From assembly GCA_029204225.1 (NCBI GenBank), contig CM055092.1, positions 85,631,878 to 85,695,877 on the forward strand: 64,000 nt of DNA, given 5' to 3'. The notes below the pieces were generated by a model that saw nothing but the letters and a program-made list of their open reading frames with translations, made no database searches and was not told the DNA's origin. The position numbers were made by a program, and so were the translations under genes. The stretch is from Diphasiastrum complanatum (lineage: Eukaryota; Streptophyta; Lycopodiopsida; Lycopodiales; Lycopodiaceae). Of this stretch, positions 33,265-43,977 are shown one piece after another (the first letter of the stretch is position 1; every line of letters begins with the position of its first letter).

Positions 33265-33890
33265 CGATCATGGGCGAATTCTACTTTCAACTTTTGATCA
33301 GTAATGACTCCAACAAAAAGTAGATTTTTCTTCAAACCTGGTACGTAAAGTATCTCCTTGGTCATCCTACTTTTGCCATCAGGTAGTTGGATTGAAATGG
33401 TGCCTATCCCCTTGATCTTGCACACCTCACCATTTGCTTGTGAAATAGATGTTCCATTATCCAACACCTTCAAACTATTGAACCAATTCTTGTTACCTGT
33501 CATGTGTCTTGTGGCTCCCGAGTCAATATACCATGCTTGATCATCTTGATTAGATGACAATGCAGATATAAAAATGCTAGAGTCTTCAATCTCACCCTCA
33601 TCGACAAGGTTACCTGCTTGTTTTGGTTTTCCCTTGCCTTGTTCTGCCAAGAATTTGCGACATTCACTCTTCCAATGGCCCTTTTTACCACAACGGAAGC
33701 ACTTGCCTTTCTTCTTAGTTTTACTAGAAGATCCCTCATCCTCCTGAGACTTGGAAAATTGCTGCTTAGACTTCTTCTTGCCCTTGCCCTTGCCTTGTTT
33801 TTGGCATGTCGCAAGTGCCTGATCGTCAGTATTTTGACGTCTAGCCTTCTCGCCGTTGTTCTTCCTGCATCAAGATTCATGTGAGCTCGT
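33183..33890 (-). pseudogene. Copia gag C-terminus and protease (family A), minus strand
   Basis: Zinc knuckle CFRCGKKGHWKSEC (about 33695-33654), then protease with DSGATRHMTGNKNW near 33520-33480 and LYVPGLKKNLLFVGVITDQ. It ends in the same frameshift (VREPSQNC then stop) as the plus copy at 17100-17133. Near 33850 a 7-bp deletion relative to 16463 breaks the upstream gag frame. Confidence 0.88.
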
Positions 33891-34049
33891 CAAAGGTTGG
33901 CAATCTTTCTCTTGATGCTATTCCGCTCACAAACATCTGATACGATTCTGCAATGCCTCACAATGCATTGTGCACCAGCTCCACATCACGTATGCGCTCA
34001 CCAATAGACTGCAGTTCATCTCTCATTGTCAAGAATCATGTTTCTGAAG

Positions 34050-34388
34050 TCAACGTTGAATAGTGCCCGCATGGAGCAAGGAGAGCACATTCAGATCGGA
34101 TGTCTCCTTTAGCACATCCCATGCCTGTCTGGGTGTAACTGCATCACAAATGTGGGTAATGATGTGATCCTTCACTGACAAGTTAATGAAGGTCAAAGCT
34201 TTTCTCATCTTTTTGTCGAACACTTTGATATTTGCTTCATTTGGCAGCCTTCTCTCATCACCTGTGACGACTTCCCACACGTCTTTCTCCATCAGTATGT
34301 TTTTCATTTTGAATTTCCACACTGCATAGTTAGAAATCCTGTCCAATTTGCTACTTTCACTCAAAATGGACTCTCCCATATTTGTCAT
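34050..34388 (-). pseudogene. Copia gag amino end (family A), minus strand
   Basis: ATG at 34388; a 112-residue frame identical to that at 15920-16258 except for the last residue. It is broken by the same 78-bp inversion (34027-34104). The leader upstream is only about 25 bp before family X sequence starts, exactly as in the plus-strand copy. Confidence 0.92.
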
Positions 34389-34411
34389 CGCAAAATTGTT
34401 TGAAACTTTTG

Positions 34412-35713
34412 TCGTACAAGAAAGAGGACACTTCTTTCTTTTTTCTTTTCATTTTGTCAAGTTGAAATGTACCATAGTACTTATGATGAGTCATACCCTT
34501 TTAGGACTATCCTTGCTTTTGGAAAGCTGCACTTTGTCTTTTAAGGGTCTATCCTTCGGTCCCAATAACACTTAGAATGAGGTTTGTGTCTTTACTTGGA
34601 TTGTTGGTTCTTCCCCTTTTGTCAATTTTGTCGGTGATATTGCACAGGAATTTCTGCCATTGGGTTGATGCTGATTCTCTTTAGACTTTTCGGTCTCATA
34701 TTTCTTTTTGGGTCTCAAGGACAAAGATGTCCTGAAAAATCTCAGATACCTTTTTATATTAATAAAAACCCAAGGTTACATAGATGAAGTCTGGCATACA
34801 TTAGCCGAAATAAAACTTTATAGCCAATTCTAAGACGAATTTATTTAGAAACTTGGTAGCTCTTTTTGGACGCACTGGGACCCCTTTGGCATGGGCTATA
34901 CTGGCCAAATCTGTGCCGGTCATAATCAACTTGTATATTAAGATATTTCATAAAACTATGAAAGTTAGCTCGATTTTATGTGCTAAAAATTAGCCACCAC
35001 TCAACTAAGATTAGGTTGATTTAATACAGACCTTCCAGATTAAAATCTTGATCAAACTTACTCCTATTCCAATCAAAATGAAATTAGTAACTTTTGACCT
35101 TTCATTGTTCCAAAATTACTTTCAAAAAAATCTCATTTCTATATTACAGTTGGTTCTCTTCTGAAAACTATGCAACCAATATATCCTCAAATAGAATTTT
35201 ATCCTATCACTTCACCCGTCCTTTTAAAGAAATTATCAATTTTTGTAAACATTAACATGAAAGATGATATATGACAATATCTAGATCAATGAAAAATCAG
35301 TAATAAGTGTCTTCCTTAGAAAGGGATCCACTCTATTACAATCCGAACTCTTTCCTTGAATATTTTCAACCCCAGTGATAGTAGCTACCATTCCATTGAA
35401 ATCTATTTATGCAACAGAGATATCCTAGGTTTATGAAATTGAAACATGATCACCTTATAATTTATCTGAATTCCAAGTCTATTCACACAAGTAATAATTC
35501 ATATGATATAAAAGTCTTTCAGAAGAATAATTTCATGTTTTAAAGAATCATATAAATCAATCTGATGTCTTATATTTGAGAAATTACTAGGAAGTAAAGG
35601 ATTATTTAAAAAAGTGAGAAATAGATTTCAGGGTTCCCGATTTTGTAAATAGAAAGATACTCATTGGGATCCGGATTGAACCTCAAAATTTCTCAAAATA
35701 CCCCACATTTTTG
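34412..35713 (-). repeat. Family X repeat, copy 3 (inverted)
   Basis: Reverse-complement match of about 14485-15865. LTR start on this strand at 35209 (TGATAGGAT) after a purine tract (AAAGGACGGGTGAAG, 35225-35211). Together with 33040-34411 it forms the second arm of the large inverted duplication. The match ends near AAATACCCC at 35713. Confidence 0.8.
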
Positions 35714-35734
35714 TAGAAACACCAATGGAGCAAG

Positions 35735-36190
35735 ATGTAAAAGTGCTCAATAAAGGTGGAAGAATCCTTCATGGACATCACTCTTTCTAGGTAGCTTACA
35801 GGCTCATTGATGTGGATTACCATTACAAGTGGACAAACTCAACATCTCTTATTGGTTCTCCAATAGTTGTCAACTGGTCTCGTAACTCCTTAATTCGCAT
35901 GAAATAGCTATTCCTTCATTCTCCTCCATGCGAACACCTATGAGTTTGGTCCTCAAAAACATGATTCGTGAGGAGTTCGTCGTCTGAAAGTATGTTTTGA
36001 GTGTCTCCCAGACGTCTCTTGCTGTCACAAATTCACTAATATGGGCAATGACATGGTCCTAACAAATTTATCAAAGATAAGGCCTTCTGTGCCCTTTTAT
36101 CAAATGCATGAATGTCGGTTGGATATGCAGTCGACCATTGCTCCACCCCAGTGACAATGTCCCATAGCTCCTTTTCCATGAAAATACGCT
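35735..36190 (-). pseudogene. Copia gag, another family, minus strand
   Basis: Starting at ATG near 36190 it reads MKRIFMEKELWDIVTGVEQW, AFDKRAQKALSLINL, then after a frameshift HVIAHISEFVTARDVWETL, TTNSSRIMFLRTKLIGVRME, and LRDQLTTIGEPIRDVEFVHL. This is the UBN2-type copia Gag pattern but clearly diverged from family A. Several frameshifts and stops; no zinc knuckle before family X sequence begins at 35713. Confidence 0.75.
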
Positions 36191-36322
36191 TCATTTAGAA
36201 TTTCCAAAAGATTTGTCATTGATTTTAAGACTATGTTATGGAATAAATTTAAATTGTAATCAATTAAATTTAATATCATTATGGTATCTTTATTCTATTA
36301 AATACGTTCATTGTATTTTCAG

Positions 36323-37930
36323 TGGATGCTGCAAAAGTCCTTCAAGTGCACAGAGATCAACAAACAATCGAAAGACAAAAGTTGGCCAAGCATCGAAAGA
36401 AATGTTTGAAATGTCCACAAAAAAATTTGGGCCTTGTTATTGATGACATGGATCAGAAGAAAACAATGTTGCCTCATTTTGTCAGATCGAGCTCTGACAC
36501 CACTGAAGAGAATAAACAGGTAGAAATTGATTCGTCTAGACTATCCTAGAACCCGAATGGAATTCAATTATGTCTGCCGGCTACTGCCTGCTATGACAGA
36601 GCTACAATCCTCCAGAGTGTAGACAGACACTACTGACCTATGTTATAATACGTTTAAGCATTCAACAAGATAATCTAGTGTGCGAAACTATGAATAAACG
36701 GCTGATTACAAACAATCAACAATCAGACATAAAAGTATTCGAGATCATTCAATAAGTCATTATCAATGATCGTCTTTCTTGTAAGTGTTGTTGTGAAATC
36801 CACACAACACGTCGGCATGAGAGATACGATCTCTCTCACGAACTATATCAGATCGTCTCGCTTACTAGCGAACGTCCGAAACATAAGGTAGCAACATTGT
36901 GCTTAGCTCATATTGATGTTTTATCAATTTGATGTTCCAACCGATTCTCTCAATTTCAATTTGCTTATATGGATGGAGGGATATATGGTTTAAGTTAATT
37001 AGAAATTACAAGAACAGTTGATTAAGCACGTTCCAATGGTATCCAGATTGCCTCCAACATCATCTATGCAGGAGCTTGTCCTTCTGGTTTTTTCTTGATT
37101 TCCTTTGTACTTGCAGCGTGAAGATTTGCCACCTTTCGGTCTTCGTGTCTTGTTCGCCTTCGTGTGTTCTTTGTCCTTCGGCTTCACCATTGAGCTTATT
37201 TTTGGTCCACGAACATTTTACCTTCGCGTTCATCTCGCATTCGGGTGTTCTTCAGTCCACAAACATATGACCTTTGTTTTTGGGTATTTTTCAGTCCTCG
37301 AAGCTTTGGTCTTCGCTTTCAAGCAGTTCCCTTGTGTTTGTGCGGACATGAGCTCAAAATCTAACAAAGCTTTGTGGCTGGAAACATTTTGTTTCTTCCG
37401 ATAGCAACATTCTAGGTACTTTTCTATGACGTGTTTTCTATTAAAATTATATTTCTATTACAATTATATTACTCATGTTACTTGCTCTATTATAGGTTTT
37501 GAAAGAAAAGCATGGAATTCTATCATGGATATTTTCACATACAGATTATGGAAAGATTATAAAAGAACATATGGAGGGTCAAAAACTTACAATGGAAAAT
37601 CATGGCAGTTTTCAAATTCAATGGCACCTTGCAGGCGATTTGAAAAAGTTGAAATGCATATATAATGTTTCTCATGGGGCAACATCTAAGCATCCATGTA
37701 TTTACTGCATGAAAGATTGCTATGATATAAATGTGGGATGAACAAACAATGGTCCACAAACAAGGGAACTAGAAAATCCAAATCTGAAATGTGTTTTGCC
37801 AATACACTTAAAATATGTACACATATGCACATTGCATGCTGAGATAAATTTGCAGCACATCTTTCTACACCATGCCACATATTTTGCAAGAGAGTACGGG
37901 AGCTTAAGTACTTTAACAAGTAAAGGTGAG
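36323..37930 (+). pseudogene. Unknown transposon-like gene with introns (DMDQ family)
   Basis: Two exon-like blocks. Block 1 (36323-36519) is bracketed by a splice acceptor (TTGTATTTTCAG) and donor (AACAG then GTAGAA). It encodes KVLQVHRDQQTIERQKLAKH, KCLKCPQKNLGLVIDDMDQK and KTMLPHFVRSS. Block 2 (from 37496, acceptor CTTGCTCTATTATAG) begins in the matching phase: HGILSWIFSHTDYGKIIKEH, QIQWHLAGDLKKLKCIYNVS, HGATSKHPCIYCMKDCY. One TGA (about 37739) follows, then NLKCVLPIHLKYVHICTLHA to about 37920. This is not a retroelement protein. The IDDMDQKKT...PHF pattern and the C-x2-C segment recall uncharacterised transposon proteins; the name and function are unknown. A homologous later part is at 17358-17931. 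Block 3' end is replaced by a minus-strand copia. Confidence 0.6.
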
Positions 37931-38059
37931 AATGTCCTCCAAATCCAAGGTAGAACTCCAAATGTCCTCCAAGCCAAGCTCCAAGATGCTTTCCCAACTC
38001 CAAGCTAGGATGCCTCCACCTGCAAGTAAGGATCTGCAAGGCTCGAAGGATATCTCCTC

Positions 38060-39066
38060 CACCTGTGTCATTTGCTATAGAAAGAAATTTATTAGCACCA
38101 TTGAAAGAGTGCAAGGTTGAGAATGTGTCCTTTTGGAAAGTCATGTGGGAGCTAGCCCCACTATCAATCCACCAAGTGTCCTTTGAGTTGCTTTTGCTTG
38201 TTGGAGTGGATGTAGATGCCATCAAAGATGAGATCTCCTCATCTACATCCTCTTCATATGCAAGGTTCCCTGGTTTGTCCTCCTTCTCTTTTGATCTCAG
38301 CCTCTTGTAACATTCGGATGCATAATGCCCCTTCTTTCCACAAAAGAAGCATTTTTGCTTTGACTTGTCCTTTGAGCTTGATGCATCATCCTCTTCTTTG
38401 GCCTCTTTTGGATGCTTCTTGTTGCCCTTGAATGAGAAATTGGCTTTCTCATCTCCATCCTGGAAAGACAATGAACTCATTCTTGCCTTGGTGTGGAACA
38501 TCCTACACTCTTTAGCCACTAATACACTGTGAAGTGTTTCTATAGTTGGCAAAGAGTCTTGGATGGCAAAACTTTGGACCAAATTTGCAAAATCATCTCC
38601 TAAACTATTAAGAACAATTTGTACAAGCTCTCCATCGTGAATCTTCTCTCCAATGGAAGCCAACTCCCTATTTAGAGACTTAATTATGAGTACATAATCC
38701 TATGCACACTCCTCACTTCTTTTCATGCTTTGCAAAATCTGATTTCTAAGCATGAGAACCCTCGAAGTGTTACTAGATTCATAGATTGATTTTAAAGACT
38801 CCGAAGCCTCTTTAGCACTTTTACATGATGATGCTTCCCTCAAAAGATCATTGCTCGCATTCATTTTCAAACAATGAAGTGCTACCCTATATCTCTTTTT
38901 GTATCTCACTAATTCCTATGCACCTAGAGATTCATCTTCATCCTCAATCAAGAACTCATAAAGGTCTTGGAGCACCAAGAGTGACTCCATCCTAACCTTC
39001 CAAATAGCATAATTTGTAGAATTCAATCTCTCACTAGCTTCTAGAAGGTATGCTCCAATATATTCC
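38060..39066 (-). pseudogene. Copia gag-protease start, minus strand
   Basis: Gag starts MEYIGAYLLEASERLNSTNY (39066) and stays in one frame with only two stops (38916-38918 and 38700-38702): YAIWKVRMESLLVLQDLYEF, HCLKMNASNDLLREASSCKS, SLGDDFANLVQSFAIQDSLP. It continues to the zinc knuckle CFFCGKKGHYASEC near 38350-38310 and the protease site DTWWIDSGASSHMTF near 38165-38120. It ends at SIANDTGGG, about 38060. Relatively young decay. Upstream it is fused without a leader to gypsy integrase sequence. Confidence 0.88.
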
Positions 39067-39079
39067 ATCTTACTAGTGA

Positions 39080-39973
39080 CCTCTACAAACAAGAAATATA
39101 GTTTGTATGAGACTTTGTTTATCACTTGGATAACCTTAAAAGGAGTGCAATACCTAGGCGTCAACTTACCAGTTTTCAAGCCGCTAGAGTGACTAGGGAC
39201 TCTAAAAAACACCCAGTCGTTGACCATGAATACCTTGTGCTTTCGAGATAGATCAACATAGTGCCTTGCCCTGCCTTTGGCACTACTTATGCTATCTTTA
39301 GCCAGCTACAACATTTCTTCCATATCCGCAAGGAAATCAGCTATGGCTTGCACCCGTAGGTTTTTCATGTCAACATTGATTGGTGATCGAGGTTGAAAAC
39401 CATACATAAGCATGAAAGGGCTGAATCCGGTTGCTTAATGTTTTGCACTGTTATATGCAAATTCCACCAATAGAAGGTATTGTTTCCAATCAGACTGCCG
39501 ATGGCCCACATATGCTCGAAGCATATCCTCCATCGTCTGATTGGTCCTTTCTGTTTGACCGTCTGATTTTGGATTATCTGTAGAACTCATGCTTAAAGTT
39601 GTTTCCAACTTTTCAAATACTGCTTGCCAAAAATTCCCAGTGAATTTTGGATCACGGTCACTAACAATATCGCAAGGTAGCCCGTACAATCGAAAAAGCT
39701 TCTCAACAAACAGTTGAGCTAGTTCTGAAGCTTTAATAGTAGTTTTCGTTGGGATAAATTGAGCAAACTTCATAAGTCTATCAACAATGACCCAAACCGA
39801 TTGTGGCCCTTTCCTGTACGTAGAAGCCCGACCACAAAATCCATAGATATACTTTTTGACTTTTCTGTAGGAATATCTAAAGGATGTAATAGGCCACTAG
39901 CTTTAAGTCTCTCTGCTTTATTTAACTGGCACTTTGTACATTTAAGTACATAGGCCTCTACCTGACTTTTCAT
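39080..39973 (-). pseudogene. Ty3/gypsy integrase, minus strand
   Basis: Reading from 39973: zinc-finger end CTKCQLNKAERLKASGLLHP, then ISMDFVVGLL (first catalytic Asp), a frame break near 39770-39800, then DIVSDRDPKFTGNFWQAVF (second Asp), TDNPKSDGQTERTNQTMEDM (catalytic Glu) and WKQYLLLVEFAYNSAKH. After a stop, the post-core part VNDWVFFRVPSHSSGLKTGK, LTPRYCTPFKVIQVINKVSY follows at 39227-39080. Integrase joins element cDNA to the chromosome. All DDE residues are visible but frames are broken. No chromodomain is seen because copia gag begins at 39066. Confidence 0.88.
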
Positions 39974-40129
39974 CTTAGGCCACCAAAATTGCCTTCAAAC
40001 TAAGTCAAGTGTTCTTTTTATACCCGGATGTCCTACGCATGGACTATCATGACACTCATGCAAGATTTGGGCCCTTATAGTGTTATTCTCTAGTACACAC
40101 ACCTTTCTTTTATGAAACAAAATCCTGTT

Positions 40130-40741
40130 TCAAATGAGGAAATCCGTTTCAGTATTTCCTTGATTCGAGGAATTTTGCAAATTTGAATCAACCCCCGAAA
40201 GTACTTGTTGCCAATACTTTTCAAAAAAAGGATCAGACTCATATAGTCCTTGAAGAAATTGAAACAACCCTGGTTCTATAGCAGTAAAGCATAACAAATA
40301 AATGACTGGTAACCGACTCAAAGTATCTACTAGAGTATTTTGACTTCCTTTACAATAACGTATAGAAAAGTCAAAGATTTGCATCAGCTCAGCCCATAGA
40401 GCTTGCCTCCCCTTTAAATTTGTAGCATCATAGAAATATCGAAGAGTCTGATGATTTGTCAAAATTTCAAATCTGGCTCCACACAAATAGTGTCGTCAAA
40501 TTTTCAAGGAATGAACAATTGCAAACAGTTTCTTCTCATAGGTACAATATCTAGACTGAGCAAGATTGAGTTTCTTGCTTTCATAAGCCACAAGATGTCC
40601 ATCCTGCATTAAAACAGCTCCAATAGCATAATCACTGGCATCGGTCCTAACCACAAAAGCCTTATTAGGATCACCATTCATGTTGATGGAACTTTGGATA
40701 TGGGCGATTACAATGGATATTTTGTCATGAGACGAGCTCAT
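40130..40741 (-). pseudogene. Ty3/gypsy RNase H, minus strand
   Basis: RNase H of gypsy type: FVVRTDASDYAIGAVLMQDG (catalytic Asp), HLVAYESKKLNLAQSRYCTY, EKKLFAIVHSLKI, a stop (40496-40498), then RFEILTNHQTLRYFYDATNL, RQALWAELMQIFDFSIRYCK and GSQNTLVDTLSRLP. The RT is missing: sequence upstream of about 40675 does not match RT and is instead the start of another relic on the plus strand. The stretch 39974-40129 is the degraded spacer to integrase. Confidence 0.87.
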
Positions 40742-41677
40742 GAATTGACCAAATTATATATTAGCGATCCTCTCAGAGATTGGCATGTATAGCCACATGT
40801 AGAGAAGGATCGTATCTTAGAGGCATTGCATAGGAAATTTCCCTGTGACACTCCATTTAGTGATAAATCGATTAAGACAAAATTTGGCGAGCAGATGCGT
40901 CACTATCATGACTCTGCCAACAATCTCAAAGGCCAGGTAGACCAGGCAAGCCAAGCTCGTGTAGCAAAAGTAATTGGACTTTGCTCATGAGAGAGTTTAG
41001 GAAAAACCCCCCATAAACATGACAAGCATAAGAAAGCCACAAGAGTAAGACTGAGCATGAATAGTATTAGTCATCTTAGCTCTGGGGGAAAACAACGTTT
41101 TGTAGATTATTTTGTGAGTAATTTTTAACCATAAATTTCATTGTTAAGTTCTCTTCATAGCCTAAGTCAACTAACTTATATTCATAGCTTAATTGCTAAC
41201 AAGTTTCTTTGATGTGTCTACAGAATACGATCTATGGTAGAGAGCTAACTGAAGAAGAATATAAACTCTGTTAATTTCATTTTGACGAATGAAAACAATG
41301 TTATTTGTAAAGACTTGAGTGATTAAATGCTCTTCGAGTTGTTGGATGATCGTTGGGATACAAAACAAAATGAGAAAGTTGAGTTTAGAGTATGTAAGTC
41401 ATCAATGACATTTAGATATCAAATAGACAAACAAATGCTGACTTTGTTGCTGTATCATAGAAGATGAATAAAATCCAAAAATGAATGGAAGCCACTAGAT
41501 CAAGATTATGCATTAAATCATCATGAGCAACTTTAAATAACAGTGAAAAGAAATGACAACATTCTTGTTATGGAAGATTGGAGTCTCAATCACATTTGAT
41601 TAGAACTAGACATGTTGCATTTTGATCTTCTTCAATACTATCAATTTCAATTGAATGGTGTTAAGGTACGGTTTTTT
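40688..41677 (+). pseudogene. Unknown gene relic with introns
   Basis: A readable plus-strand frame from about 40688, with only two stops before the first intron: MGDYNGYFVMRRAHELTKLY, VEKDRILEALHRKFPCDTPF, KTKFGEQMRHYHDSANNLKG, then basic HKHDKHKKATRVRLSM and GGKQRFVDYF. A perfect donor GTGAGT at 41114 and acceptor TTTGATGTGTCTACAG ending 41223 bound a 110-bp intron; the next exon reads NTIYGRELTEEEYKL. Weaker coding continues to about 41677 (LLDDRWDTKQNEKVEFR, ELDMLHFDLLQYYQFQLNG). No domain recognised. It converges on the protease gene to its right. Confidence 0.45.
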
Positions 41678-41915
41678 ATATGAAAATTTTATTTTTTTGT
41701 TTCTTAGTGATTAAGTTTTACAAGATAAAAGAACTTAAATAGTTTCTCATGTGTAGGTAAGAGCAAGGCAGGAAGAGCGTATAAAATGCAAAATACATAG
41801 GAACATCCATCAAAATTGAAGATCCTTAGAATTTGAACAGCGTGATTTTCTATTATGTCGTATAATTTTTTGTATACATCATGTTTAAAAATATAGTAAC
41901 CGCTCAAATTGAGTA

Positions 41916-43648
41916 TCATTGTTCAAGTTGAGGATCTTTCTTTTCTATGATCTCTATATCCATTTCTCTATATGGAAGTAACTTTCTTGGAGAATGTGTA
42001 ATTGAAACTGGAAATGAATTTTCAATAAAAAATTTTATTGTCTCCTGCCAGAAATGCATTATCTCTTCTGGGGAGACCTTCGAGCAAGAGAACTGCAAAA
42101 AAAAAAACACAAGCACATGTTATTAATGAAGAATAAGTGATTGAGAATTATGAATATGTGATTCTGATTGTGATTGTGAATAAATAGATAACCTCAAGCA
42201 GATTTAGAAGCTTATCATGTAGTGCAAGCCAATTAAAAAAATGTTTGGCATTGTATATCGTATACCAGCCACAACTAACACAGTCAGTCTGTTGGGAGGA
42301 CTACAACGTGCATGTGATTAAATTGAAATCTACAAAAAAAAAAACTGTGTCAAATCGATATCAGATAAAAATACCTTTGTATCAAACCTTTTAAGCTTTG
42401 TAAAGGTTGTTGCACTTGGCATTGGAAAGAGTTCCAATACCTTCTGAATAGAGCACTTCGGATTACAAACACCCTCATCGTTGAGATACAAAGACAAAGC
42501 ATCTAAACTCTAGTGGCCACTATAATCAGAAATCAATATGTTCTTTAGACTGCAAGTAAAATCACAATTCATATGAAAAAATCAACTTATTAAAATGTGA
42601 AAAGCATACACATACTTGTGTATGCATGGGAGCACGAACAATGGAGTCCCCTCTCTGATGTTTTTTATCATCTCAGAGTGCATGTGGCAAAATCGAGAAA
42701 GTGGAAAGCACTCATGAATTTTATGAAACATGAGACATCTAAAAAAATTGGAGTTTGAAAAAACTAAAGGCAAGAATATTGAATGCCCCCCCCTCCTACA
42801 TTTTCTCCTAACATGCTACCCTTATTTTCTAATTCACCTGTATCTAATTTATTAATTTATTTTGGAAAATTGTAAAGTAGACCTAGAGATTTAAGATGTG
42901 TAGATAGTAATTGGTCATATTGTACATATTTTGGAGACCCTACAAATGTAAGTCCAGGGAGTGCATGAAGTAGGGAGTGATACAGACAAACCCAAAATGA
43001 ATTCTTTTCAAACAATGAGTCATTCTTTAACTTTACAGATTGGTCTAATTCTGTTGTTGACAGTGAGGGGGGGGACATAGGAGGTTTAGGAGGAGAAGAA
43101 GCTTTAGGAGGAGATGGAGCAGATTTAGGAGGAGAAGAAGATTAAGGAGGAGGAGACGGAGGATATTTAGGAGAGCTAGGAGATTTAGGAGAAGAGGAGA
43201 TTGCTCTCAAGATATCCTTGAGAGGAGACACATGTGAAAAATCTCTGGCTCTTTGAGGAATGCAGAAAGACGTCCTCCTCTTTGAGACGTCCCACTCTAC
43301 ACCCGAAATACGAGGCAATCAGTTGAGGTTCCTTCCAAATTTTTTTTTGACCATCGATTTTGGAGGAGAGGACGAAGCTGGTCGGAAGCACTCATCAAAT
43401 TTTTCATGTGCCCCGTAGCCTAACACAATCGTCAAATCCTTCGACGTGATAGTCACCCGCTTGGCATGAACAACTACAACAACACAATCTGAAAACAATT
43501 TCACTTTGAAATCCTCATAGGTTGTAGCAATTTCAGATGATGAGTCTGTTGAATAATCTATTGTTCCCTTGATTGAAACATCTACATCTGTTCCAATCGA
43601 AGTAGATGAACAAAATACTAATATAGGGGTTGAAGCTTAAGCATCCAT
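41916..43648 (-). pseudogene. H3-like / Pro-rich / Ulp1-like (C48) protease gene
   Basis: Minus-strand gene with at least five exons. The first block (43648 to about 42810) has a segment KLFSDCVVVVVHAKRVTITS, KDLTIVL (about 43505-43425) matching the last helices of histone H3 (HAKRVTI..KD). A Pro/Ser-rich part follows (SSPKSPSSPKYPPSPPP), then SFWVCLYHSLLHALPG. Exon 2 (about 42735-42617) ends PLFVLPCIH. Exon 3 (about 42554-42373, acceptor TTTTACTTGCAG) reads LKNILISDYSGH...SLDALSLYLNDE. Exon 4 (42300-42193) reads SSQQTDCVSCGWYTIYNAKH. Exon 5 (from about 42098, acceptor TTTTTTTTGCAG) ends at TGA 41916. His, Asp, Gln and Cys are ordered and spaced as in Ulp1-type cysteine proteases, which cleave SUMO-like substrates. 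Phases agree from exon 2 on. Four or more stops make it a pseudogene. Confidence 0.6.
43430..43505 (-). other. Histone H3-like helix segment
   Basis: The residues HAKRVTITSKDL match the near-invariant end of H3 (HAKRVTIMPKDI) at 9 of 12 positions, preceded by LFSD where H3 has LFED. The rest of H3, including the tail and first helix, is absent, and the downstream sequence is unrelated. Confidence 0.6.
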
Positions 43649-43977
43649 AACTTCATATTATGAGAAAACCCTCTCGTTCTATAATCCTCTCTGACTCTCT
43701 CCCAACTGAAACTCCTATTAATATATCAACTCTACTCGATGTTCATGTATACTTTATAAATAAGGATAGTATATTTCTTTTAATGATATATAAAATGTTT
43801 TTGATATGAGAGAGGATGAAGTCTTCTCAATTTTTGCACAACAATTCTCAGAATTTTTTGACATAATTGATTATAGTTATAATGATCTTGAAAGTGAGAT
43901 AGATTTTGATTAAGATGGTGATTGGAAATCTGGCAAGGGGGCATTGTAGGCCATAATTGAGAAATCGAAAGCCTATG

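Noticed and set aside
37686-38060. Carboxy end of the minus-strand 325-codon frame
   Set aside because: The real gag-protease sequence ends near 38060; the rest is antisense read-through into the plus-strand DMDQ relic.
43430-43505. A genuine histone H3 gene
   Set aside because: Only the last 25 or so residues resemble H3; no tail or first helices, and the frame continues into Pro-rich sequence.
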